This document shows positions 1 through 5,353 of a stretch of DNA of 5,596 bases, piece after piece. The notes beneath the pieces were generated by a model. The model was not told the origin of the DNA. It did no database searches and worked only from the letters and a program-made list of their open reading frames with translations. A program made the translations under genes and the position numbers. Source of the stretch: an uncultured Opitutia bacterium (GTDB lineage Bacteria > Verrucomicrobiota > Verrucomicrobiia > Opitutales > UBA953); contig CAITUF010000286.1 of NCBI GenBank assembly GCA_903895475.1, positions 1 to 5,596 of the forward strand, in the 5' to 3' direction. Each line of letters starts with the position of its first letter. Position 1 is the stretch's first letter.

Positions 1-46
1 CGTTCGCGGGCAGGCAGAGAAACCCAACCGCTTTCTGTCTTGTGGA

Positions 47-106
47 GGGCGCGGTAAACCACGCCCCAACCTTTGAATGGTCAACGGACGCGACGCAGTC
101 GCGCCC
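47..106 (-). repeat. REP-like pair of GC-rich imperfect hairpins
   Basis: Two short inverted repeats lie in tandem in non-coding DNA beyond the cysK terminator. The first pairs 47-54 with 59-66 around a TAAA loop. The second pairs 86-94 with 98-106 around a GCA loop. Each has one imperfect pair, an A-C mismatch when read on the plus strand but a G-U wobble when read as minus-strand RNA. This suggests selection for an RNA structure on the minus strand. The arrangement of two compact GC-rich palindromes about 20 bases apart in a gene-free stretch resembles bacterial REP/BIME elements. Only one copy lies in the window, so its dispersed nature is an inference. It could instead be a structured 3' tail or an extra terminator without a U tract. 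Confidence 0.4.
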
Positions 107-133
107 CTACCCCTATCCCCCATCCGCTAATTC

Positions 134-168
134 TAATAAAAAGGCCCACGTCTTACGACGCAGGCCTT
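134..168 (-). terminator. Rho-independent terminator of cysK
   Basis: On the minus strand, a 12-bp stem (157-168 with 141-152, two central G-U pairs) closes on the tetraloop GTAA, a stable GNRA type. It is followed at once by a U-rich run (TTTATT after the stem). It starts 25 bases beyond the cysK stop codon, the expected position for a terminator of that gene. There is no matching T run on the plus strand, so it appears to act in one direction. Confidence 0.88.
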
Positions 169-192
169 GGTTGGGTCAGATCGGCGGACGGC

Positions 193-1170
193 TTACGAAG
201 CGGTCAGCGCAGTGACTTCGGCGCGCACCTTCTCGGCCAGAGCGGTCGAGAGGTAACGCTCGCTCGGGCTGCAGGCGATCGCGACGATGCGCTTACCGGC
301 GAACTCCGGACGCTTGGCGAGCTGAAGGGCGGCCCAGATGTTGGCACCGGACGAGATACCGACTGCGAGGCCTTCGCGGGCAGAAACGTCGAGGGCGGTG
401 GCGAAGGCGTCTTCGTTGGAGACCAGGACGACTTCGTCGAGGAGCGAGAGGTCACAATTCTTCGGGACGAAGCCCGCGCCGATACCCTGAATCTTGTGCG
501 GCGCAGGCTGCACGGGCTGGCCACTGCGGGTCTGCGTGATTACCGGGCTAGCCGAAGGCTCAACCGCGATGGCGAGGAACTTGGGGTTACGGCCCTTGAT
601 GACGGAGGCGACGCCGGTAATGGTACCGCCCGTGCCGACGCCGGCGACGATGGCGTCCACCTTACCTTCGGTGTCAGCCCAGATTTCTTCGGCCGTGGTG
701 CGACGATGCGCTTCGGGATTGGCAGGATTATCGAACTGCATCGGCATGAACGCCGTGCTGCCGATCTCTTCGCGAAGTTGCGTCGCGCGCTCGATGGCAC
801 CGCGCATACCCTTGGCACCAGGGGTCAAAACGATTTCAGCGCCTAGCATACGCAGAAGCACGCGACGCTCGACGGACATCGTTTCCGGCATCGTCAGGAC
901 GCAGCGGTAACCGCGAGCGGCGGCGACGAACGCGAGGGCGATACCCGTATTACCCGAGGTGGGCTCAACGATGGTGCCTCCTGGCTTGAGGCGGCCATCG
1001 CGCTCCGCAGCGTCGACCATCGCGCGACCGATACGGTCTTTCACGCTCGAGAGCGGGTTGAAGTATTCTAGTTTCACCAGGATCTCGGCGTTGAGACCGG
1101 CGGTGACCTTGTTCAGACGCACCAGAGGGGTACGACCGATGGTGTCGATGACGCTGTTATAGATAGCCAT
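193..1170 (-). CDS. cysK: Cysteine synthase A (O-acetylserine sulfhydrylase)
   Basis: This PLP-dependent enzyme makes L-cysteine from O-acetyl-L-serine and sulfide, the last step of assimilatory sulfate reduction, in the cytoplasm. The 325-residue product has the full family length (about 310-325). The Schiff-base lysine is K44 in SSVKDR. The substrate loop TSGNTG is at 71-76, the PLP phosphate loop GVGTGGT begins at 177, the KIQGIGAGFVP segment is at 227-237, and SSGAN lies near 273-277. The C-terminal ERYLST block is also typical of CysK. The last two features favour CysK over cystathionine beta-synthase or CysM. No serine acetyltransferase gene adjoins it. The gene has its own terminator and lies behind the infA terminator, so it is probably transcribed alone. 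The ATG has an A/T-rich leader and no Shine-Dalgarno sequence. A long open frame on the opposite strand (73-846) is a shadow of this gene. Confidence 0.96.
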   Translation of the reverse strand: MAIYNSVIDTIGRTPLVRLNKVTAGLNAEILVKLEYFNPLSSVKDRIGRAMVDAAERDGRLKPGGTIVEPTSGNTGIALAFVAAARGYRCVLTMPETMSVERRVLLRMLGAEIVLTPGAKGMRGAIERATQLREEIGSTAFMPMQFDNPANPEAHRRTTAEEIWADTEGKVDAIVAGVGTGGTITGVASVIKGRNPKFLAIAVEPSASPVITQTRSGQPVQPAPHKIQGIGAGFVPKNCDLSLLDEVVLVSNEDAFATALDVSAREGLAVGISSGANIWAALQLAKRPEFAGKRIVAIACSPSERYLSTALAEKVRAEVTALTAS

Positions 1171-1199
1171 TGGGGTTAATGATTAGTAGTTAAGTAATG

Positions 1200-1229
1200 A
1201 TAAATGGATTAAGCCGAAGGGGCGTGCAA
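1200..1229 (-). promoter_or_regulatory. Candidate cysK promoter
   Basis: The short gap between the infA terminator and cysK is markedly A/T-rich. On the minus strand it holds a TTGCAC hexamer (1224-1229) and, 18 bases on, ATTTAT (1200-1205), a plausible sigma-70 -35/-10 pair. The -35 element touches the T run of the infA terminator. The -10 assignment is uncertain because TTATCA and TATCAT overlap it at longer spacings. A transcript starting here would have a leader of roughly 20-25 bases, too short for a riboswitch. Confidence 0.3.
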
Positions 1230-1254
1230 GAAAAAACCCGGGGGTACCGGGCTT
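1229..1254 (-). terminator. Rho-independent terminator of infA
   Basis: On the minus strand an 8-bp stem (1247-1254 with 1234-1241, one G-U pair, core CCCGG/CCGGG) closes on a 5-base loop and runs into six T residues. It begins 13 bases after the infA stop codon. Its T run overlaps the A of the putative cysK -35 box, so infA ends and cysK begins within a very compact junction. Confidence 0.85.
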
Positions 1255-1267
1255 GTTCTGAGAAAGC

Positions 1268-1528
1268 TTAGTAGCGACGCTTGGGCGGGGGACCCAGGCG
1301 CGGGGCAGTATCTCGCAGGCGAAAGATAATGCGGGCCTGCGTCAGGTCGGCCGGGCTCATTTCGACCTTCACGCGGTCACCCGGGTTAATGCGGATAAAG
1401 TTCTTCCGCAGGCGGCCAGAGATACGTCCCAGCACCACGTGCTTATTAGGGAGCTCAATCCGGAACATGGTGCCAGGGAGCACTTGCAGGATTTTGCCTT
1501 CGAGTTCGATCAGGGGTTCTTCAGCCAT
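1268..1528 (-). CDS. infA: Translation initiation factor IF-1 with basic C-terminal tail
   Basis: IF-1 binds the 30S A site and works with IF-2 and IF-3 during translation initiation. The 86-residue product is a single S1-like OB-fold. The family core is clear: an IELEGKI strand near the start, LPGTMFRIEL around 17-26, the HVV strand, ISGRLRKNFIRI around 36-47, the PGDRVKVE turn-strand, and ending RIIFRLR. Typical IF-1 stops at this point after about 72 residues. This one adds 14 more, rich in Pro, Arg and Lys and ending PPPKRRY. I chose the ATG at 1526-1528 because MAEEPLIE matches the usual N-terminus. An in-frame ATG 21 bases upstream (1547-1549) would give 93 residues but overlaps the likely promoter. 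A purine run (GGGGA) lies about 10 bases before the chosen start. It is divergent from tadA and separately terminated. Confidence 0.95.
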   Translation of the reverse strand: MAEEPLIELEGKILQVLPGTMFRIELPNKHVVLGRISGRLRKNFIRINPGDRVKVEMSPADLTQARIIFRLRDTAPRLGPPPKRRY

Positions 1529-1542
1529 GCCTTGTATTCCCC

Positions 1543-1571
1543 TATCCATGCGCAGGATGGCGCCGAGTCAA
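1543..1571 (-). promoter_or_regulatory. Candidate infA promoter
   Basis: In the divergent gap, the minus strand has TTGACT (1566-1571), one base from the consensus -35 hexamer. The -10 is poor: TGGATA at 17-base spacing, or GATAGG at 19. If used, the transcript would start only about 10 bases before the infA ATG at 1528, which supports that start over the upstream one. I found no convincing promoter for tadA in the rest of the gap (1572-1631). Confidence 0.3.
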
Positions 1572-1631
1572 TCACTGTAGTAAGACCGCCTACCCGCTTG
1601 CCTCCGCGGCCTAGACGGTGATTCTGCAGCG

Positions 1632-2177
1632 ATGGAAGGAGAAAGCCCAACATCCCGCCCCGGCCTCACCTGCCCCTTTGAGAAGCTCCGCCCGTCCCAA
1701 CTGGTCCGGGATGATGCCTTTTACATGGCTTTGGCGTTCAATCTCGCCGTGGACGCGTGGCGCATCGACGAAGTCCCGATTGGGGCCATCATCGAACGCG
1801 GTGGTGAAATCATCGCCGCCGCCCACAATGAGGTCGAACGCTCCAACGACCCGACCGCCCACGCCGAGATGTTAGCCATCACACAGGCCGCTCACAAAAT
1901 TGGCGACTGGCGGCTCAATGATTGCACCCTCTATGTGACCAAGGAGCCCTGCCCCATGTGCTCTGGTGCTACCATCATGAGCCGACTCGGCCGCGTGGTC
2001 TACGCTTGGGGCGACCCCAAAATGGGTTGTATGGGCGGGGCTACTTCCTTGCACGCGCTCCCCAAACTCAATCACCGCGTCAACGCCGTCGGCGGAGTCC
2101 TCGAAGCCCCCTGTAAGGAAATCCTCCAAGCCTACTTTAATATGAAACGGGGCCGGGAAACCTCCGACCCGGCTTGA
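1632..2177 (+). CDS. tadA: tRNA-specific adenosine-34 deaminase
   Basis: TadA converts adenosine 34 to inosine in the anticodon of tRNA-Arg(ACG), allowing one tRNA to read several Arg codons. It is a zinc-dependent cytidine-deaminase-fold enzyme acting as a dimer in the cytoplasm. H77-A-E79 supplies one zinc ligand and the catalytic glutamate. PCPMC at 106-110 supplies zinc ligands C107 and C110. The EVPIGAII strand (47-54) and the late block with GCMGGATSLHALPKLNHR (132-149) are characteristic of TadA rather than other cytosine or guanine deaminases. The product is 181 residues against roughly 150-170 usually. The excess is an N-terminal segment of about 20-25 residues. The in-frame Met at residue 32 (1725) would cut into helix 1, so the 1632 start is preferred despite lacking a ribosome-binding site. 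It is divergent from infA and 31 bases upstream of the SOD gene. Confidence 0.92.
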   Translation: MEGESPTSRPGLTCPFEKLRPSQLVRDDAFYMALAFNLAVDAWRIDEVPIGAIIERGGEIIAAAHNEVERSNDPTAHAEMLAITQAAHKIGDWRLNDCTLYVTKEPCPMCSGATIMSRLGRVVYAWGDPKMGCMGGATSLHALPKLNHRVNAVGGVLEAPCKEILQAYFNMKRGRETSDPA

Positions 2178-2189
2178 CCCCGGCCGGGT
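2152..2189 (+). promoter_or_regulatory. Alternative hairpins across the tadA stop codon
   Basis: The segment CCCGGC at 2168-2173 can pair with GCCGGG at 2152-2157 (10-base loop). It can equally pair, as ACCCGGC 2167-2173, with GCCGGGT at 2183-2189 (9-base loop holding the stop codon). The two pairings exclude each other. The downstream hairpin is followed by TTCG rather than a U run, so it is at best a weak terminator between tadA and the SOD gene. It may be incidental in such GC-rich DNA. Confidence 0.25.
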
Positions 2190-2208
2190 TTCGTCATCGT
2201 TAACTGCC

Positions 2209-2964
2209 ATGGATCGCCGCGACTTTCTCAAGCAGACCTCAATGGCTGCCGCGGCCTTCGCCGCCACTCCGCTCTCCGCCCAAACCTCTTCTTCCACCCC
2301 CATTCCCCCTTCCCCTCATCCTATGTCCTACACCCTCGCTCCCCTGCCCTACGCCCACAACGCCCTCGAGCCGCACATCGACCAGGCCACGATGGAGATT
2401 CACCACGGCAAGCACCACAACGCTTACGTGACGAACCTGAATGCCGCGCTCGCCAAGGAAGCCGGTTTCAATGGCGGCTCCGACGTCGACGCGCTCATCG
2501 CTGACCTCTCTAAGGTCCCTGAATCCATCCGCACCGCCGTCCGCAACAACGCCGGCGGCCATGCTAACCATACTTTCTTCTGGAACAGCCTCTCGCCCAA
2601 CGGCGGCGGCGAACCCGTTGGCGCCCTCGGCGAAGCCATCACCAAGGCTTTCGGTGGCCTCGAAGGCGAGAACGGCCTCAAGGCTAAGTTCAAGGTCGCT
2701 GCAACCACCCGATTCGGCTCTGGCTGGGCTTGGCTCGTCGTGAAGGCCGACAAGTCCATCGCGGTCACCTCCACCCCTAACCAGGACAGCCCGCTCATGA
2801 AGGGCATCGCCGACGTGAACGGCGCCCCGATCCTCGGCCTCGATGTCTGGGAACACGCCTACTACCTGAAGTACCAGAACCGCCGCCCTGACTACGTCGA
2901 CGCCTTCTGGAAGGTCATCGACTGGAAGAAGGCTAACGAGCTCTACCTCAAGGCAATCGCCTAA
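2209..2964 (+). CDS. sodA: Mn-type superoxide dismutase with Tat signal
   Basis: The enzyme dismutates superoxide to hydrogen peroxide and oxygen. Metal ligands expected for the Fe/Mn family are all present: H65 (EIHHGKHH), H121 (GGHANHTFFW), D212 and H216 (DVWEHAYY). GGHANH and the outer-sphere glutamine Q192 in NQDSPLM are the manganese-type signature; iron enzymes usually have AAQ-type residues at the first site. The 251-residue product exceeds the usual 195-210 by a 38-residue N-terminus. That N-terminus begins DRRDFLKQ, a close match to the twin-arginine consensus, followed by an Ala-rich hydrophobic stretch, a likely cut after PLSA, and a Ser/Pro linker. The SOD domain then begins MSYTL, a normal cytoplasmic SOD start (ATG at 2323). 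Export by Tat, with folding and metal loading first, is therefore the inferred location. No Shine-Dalgarno is seen at either ATG. A strong terminator follows. Confidence 0.93.
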   Translation: MDRRDFLKQTSMAAAAFAATPLSAQTSSSTPIPPSPHPMSYTLAPLPYAHNALEPHIDQATMEIHHGKHHNAYVTNLNAALAKEAGFNGGSDVDALIADLSKVPESIRTAVRNNAGGHANHTFFWNSLSPNGGGEPVGALGEAITKAFGGLEGENGLKAKFKVAATTRFGSGWAWLVVKADKSIAVTSTPNQDSPLMKGIADVNGAPILGLDVWEHAYYLKYQNRRPDYVDAFWKVIDWKKANELYLKAIA

Positions 2965-2986
2965 GCGGCCCTCCTGCCCCCCCTAG

Positions 2987-3023
2987 AAGGCCGGCCCAGC
3001 GATGGTGCCGGCCTTTTTGTTTC
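2987..3023 (+). terminator. Rho-independent terminator of the SOD gene
   Basis: A 9-bp perfect GC-rich stem (2987-2995 with 3007-3015) extends by three more pairs (2996-2998 with 3003-3005, one bulged T) to a GCGA tetraloop of the GNRA class. A T run follows from 3014 with a further GTTT. It starts 22 bases past the stop codon and separates the SOD gene from the oxidoreductase operon. Confidence 0.92.
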
Positions 3024-3036
3024 TGGCACATTCGCA

Positions 3037-3049
3037 GACAGCCGGTGTC
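3037..3049 (+). promoter_or_regulatory. Small dyad before the oxidoreductase operon
   Basis: GACAGCCGGTGTC is a near-palindrome: arms of six bases match in five positions around a central C. It sits 14 bases before the ATG at 3064 in the only gap (3024-3063) available for a promoter of the operon. It could be an operator for a dimeric repressor. I could not identify convincing -35 and -10 boxes beside it, and a dyad this short can arise by chance. Confidence 0.2.
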
Positions 3050-3063
3050 ATAAGCCATACCCC

Positions 3064-4443
3064 ATGTCCACCCGTCGCCGCTTCCTCACACAGATGGCGC
3101 TGGCCACGCTCGCTTTCCCCGCGGTCGTGCGCGCCCGCAACCTCAACTCGCGCCTACAAGTGGCCAGCGTAGGCTGTGACGGCAAAGGCTACGACGACAT
3201 CAAAGAAATCGGGTCACATCCTAAAGTCACATTTGTGGGCTTCTGTGACGTCGACTCCCAACGGATCGCAAACGCACTGCAACGCTTTCCCGGGACGCCA
3301 ACGTTCGCGGACTTTCGTGAGATGTTCGGCAAACTAGGTGCGGGCTTTGATGCAGCGGTGGTCTCCACGCCCGACCATATGCACGCTCTGCCCGCACTCC
3401 AAGCGATGCGCCTCGGGAAGCACGTCTACTTACAGAAACCGCTCGCGCATTCGGTCGCCGAAGCCCGCCTCCTCCGCCTCACCGCCGAACGGATGGGTGT
3501 GCGGACGCAAATGGGTAACCAGATCCACTCGCACATGGCCTACCGTACCGCCGTGAAACTGATTCGCAGTGGCGCCATCGGTAAAGTCGAAGCCGTGCAT
3601 TCTTGGCTTTCCAACGAAGGCAACGGCTACACGAAGCGTACCACACTCCCCAACCCTGGACCCGTGCCAGCAGGACTCGCCTGGGACCTTTGGCTCGGTG
3701 GCGCCCCGGCCCGCCCGTATGCTCCGAGCGTCTACCATCCTTTTAATTGGCGCGACTGGATTGATTTCGGCAATGGCACGCTCGGAGATTTCGGCTGCCA
3801 CCTGCTCGACCCTGTCTACAACGCTTTGCAACTGACCGCACCGCTGACGGTCCAAGCCGAATGCGTTGGGGTAAATGAACAGACCTGGGCCAAGGCGGAA
3901 ACGGTTACTTTTACCTTCCCGGGCACGGCGCACACGGCTGGCGACACGCTTCCCTTGACCTGGTACGATGGCGGCCGACAACCTGACCTCGCCCTCGCAC
4001 GCATGCCTACCGGCAGTAAATTACCGACCAACGGTTCGCTATTCATTGGTCAAAAGGGCACGCTGGTTCTGCCCCATGTCGCGCCACCCCTATTATTCCC
4101 CGAAGCAACGTTTGGCGTAAACCTCTCCCCCGGCGAACAGACCCGCCGCGCCCGACGACTGGCAGCGGGGGAAAAGGACGTACGTAAGGTCGCCGAGATT
4201 GCCTTCGAAGAAAGCCGCAATCATTACCACGACTGGGTCGACGCGGCCTTGGGCGGCCCCGAAACCACGGCTAACTTCGCCTATGCCGGACCGCTCACCG
4301 AAGCCGTCTTACTCGGGACCATCGCTGCACGTTGCCCCGGGGAGAAGCTGGCATGGGACGCACCCAATCTACGCATCCCCAACCACCCCCGCGCCCAAAG
4401 CCTCCTCTCGCTTCAGTATCGCCCAGGCTGGGAGATTTCCTGA
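3064..4443 (+). CDS. Tat-exported Gfo/Idh/MocA family oxidoreductase
   Basis: The 459-residue product is a sugar-type NAD(P)-dependent oxidoreductase with a twin-arginine signal: STRRRFLTQ at 2-10, a hydrophobic run to about 22, and a possible cut near RAR. The Rossmann domain starts LQVASVGCDGKG (31-42). VVSTPDHMHALPAL and GKHVYLQKP follow, where K125 is the family's catalytic or nucleotide-contacting lysine in the EKP-type motif, here QKP. The C-terminal domain has DLWLGGAP, HPFNWRDW and GDFGCHLLD (241-249), with H246 and D249 at the expected active-site positions. Later LTWYDGG and GSLFIGQKGTL are typical of the large group found in Verrucomicrobiota and Planctomycetota. The sugar substrate is unknown. 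Glycosidases of family GH109 share this fold and are an alternative. It heads an operon, ending 10 bases before a secreted esterase gene. The start lacks a Shine-Dalgarno sequence but places the Tat motif correctly. Confidence 0.9.
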   Translation: MSTRRRFLTQMALATLAFPAVVRARNLNSRLQVASVGCDGKGYDDIKEIGSHPKVTFVGFCDVDSQRIANALQRFPGTPTFADFREMFGKLGAGFDAAVVSTPDHMHALPALQAMRLGKHVYLQKPLAHSVAEARLLRLTAERMGVRTQMGNQIHSHMAYRTAVKLIRSGAIGKVEAVHSWLSNEGNGYTKRTTLPNPGPVPAGLAWDLWLGGAPARPYAPSVYHPFNWRDWIDFGNGTLGDFGCHLLDPVYNALQLTAPLTVQAECVGVNEQTWAKAETVTFTFPGTAHTAGDTLPLTWYDGGRQPDLALARMPTGSKLPTNGSLFIGQKGTLVLPHVAPPLLFPEATFGVNLSPGEQTRRARRLAAGEKDVRKVAEIAFEESRNHYHDWVDAALGGPETTANFAYAGPLTEAVLLGTIAARCPGEKLAWDAPNLRIPNHPRAQSLLSLQYRPGWEIS

Positions 4444-4453
4444 AACTGACTCA

Positions 4454-5344
4454 ATGCGCTACCCCCTCCGCACCCTCCTTCATCTTTTTGGCTTCGCCAC
4501 CTTGGTCGTCGCCGCTGACGGCCCGCTGCCCATTAAGCTATTCGATGCCGGCGAGCTCGGCCCTCGCGTGACGGCATCCGAAGCCACCGTCAAACGTATC
4601 GGACCGAAAGGTAGCACGCCCGGACACGAAACCTATATTAACGAACCGACGGTGACCATCTACCCAGCGGAAAAGTCCAACGGCGCCTGCGTCATCGTCT
4701 GCCCGGGCGGCGGGTATTGGTTCCTCTCCACGAACAACGAAGGTACCGGCGTCTGCGAATGGCTCAATAAGCTTGGCGTCACCGCCGTGCTCCTCCGCTA
4801 CCGCACCCCAACTTCCGACGAAGCCATCCCCTACAACTATCCGGTGCAAGACCTGCAACGCGCCCTCGGGCTCGTGCGCCATCGCGCGTCCGAACTAAAG
4901 GTCGATCCGAAGCGCATCGGAGTCATCGGCTTCTCCGCCGGTGCTAACCTCGTCGGACACGCTTCCTGGGATCGCACCACACGGACTTTCACGCAAAGGC
5001 CAGAGGTCGACGATGCCCGCGGGCCTGACTTCACGATTTTCGTCTACGGCGGCGGCTTCCTCGATAAGGAAGATAAGACGAAATTCCGCGAAGGCTTCAA
5101 CGTCCCCAAGGACGCCCCTCCCTGCTTCTTCGTGGTTGCCCACAATGACGGCAATAACCCCGTTGAAGCCGCCGAACTTTACCTCGCCTACAAGCGCCAG
5201 AACCTGCCTGCTGAAATTCACGTCTACGCCAAAGGTGGCCACGGCTTCGGCACGCGCGTGACCAATAACCCCGTTGACGGCTGGACCAAGAACGCCGGCG
5301 ACTGGATGGACTCCATGGGCTTCCTTAAGTCCACCACTAAGTAA
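4454..5344 (+). CDS. Secreted alpha/beta-hydrolase, probable carbohydrate esterase
   Basis: The 296-residue product has a Sec-type signal peptide: basic MRYPLR, a hydrophobic run at about 8-19, and a likely cut around VVA-AD. The alpha/beta-hydrolase core follows. VIVCPGGGY (80-88) supplies the oxyanion loop. The nucleophile elbow is GFSAG at 159-163 with S161. D232 (AHNDGNNP) is the likely acid and H263 (GGHGFG) the base. This pattern matches the acetyl-xylan-esterase/BD-FAE-like group of secreted esterases, and exopeptidase activity seems less likely. Substrate (acetyl or feruloyl esters on plant or algal glycans) is inferred from family and neighbours only. I chose the ATG at 4454, ten bases after the upstream stop, because it starts the signal peptide. 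An open frame continuing back to 4199 inside the oxidoreductase gene is not meaningful. The next esterase starts nine bases after this stop. Confidence 0.87.
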   Translation: MRYPLRTLLHLFGFATLVVAADGPLPIKLFDAGELGPRVTASEATVKRIGPKGSTPGHETYINEPTVTIYPAEKSNGACVIVCPGGGYWFLSTNNEGTGVCEWLNKLGVTAVLLRYRTPTSDEAIPYNYPVQDLQRALGLVRHRASELKVDPKRIGVIGFSAGANLVGHASWDRTTRTFTQRPEVDDARGPDFTIFVYGGGFLDKEDKTKFREGFNVPKDAPPCFFVVAHNDGNNPVEAAELYLAYKRQNLPAEIHVYAKGGHGFGTRVTNNPVDGWTKNAGDWMDSMGFLKSTTK

Positions 5345-5353
5345 ACTTTTCCT

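Noticed and set aside
12..40. A third hairpin (AGGCAG with CTGTCT, plus AAA with TTT)
   Set aside because: It needs a two-base bulge, is A/T-weak, and its wobble pair has the opposite strand polarity to the two better hairpins.
1..192. Possible tRNA or the end of an upstream gene
   Set aside because: No cloverleaf with a T-loop and acceptor stem could be built. The three forward frames stay open only for short runs with no recognisable protein.
73..846. A 257-codon plus-strand open frame
   Set aside because: It lies opposite cysK, has no recognisable domain, starts inside the hairpin region, and follows from GC-rich codon bias in the opposite-strand gene.
1171..1228. Riboswitch or T-box upstream of cysK
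   Set aside because: The space between the infA terminator and the cysK start is under 60 bases, and no conserved core or terminator/antiterminator pair is visible.
1872..2303. A 143-codon minus-strand open frame spanning the end of tadA and start of the SOD gene
   Set aside because: It covers conserved catalytic motifs of tadA on the other strand and shows no domain of its own.
2239..2856. A 205-codon minus-strand open frame across the SOD gene
   Set aside because: Gly/Val/Glu-rich low-complexity translation with no motifs, opposite a gene whose metal ligands are all intact.
4199..4453. An 85-residue N-terminal extension of the alpha/beta-hydrolase
   Set aside because: It overlaps the oxidoreductase coding region in another frame, reads as Ser/Pro/Lys-rich noise, and would bury the signal peptide that begins at 4454.
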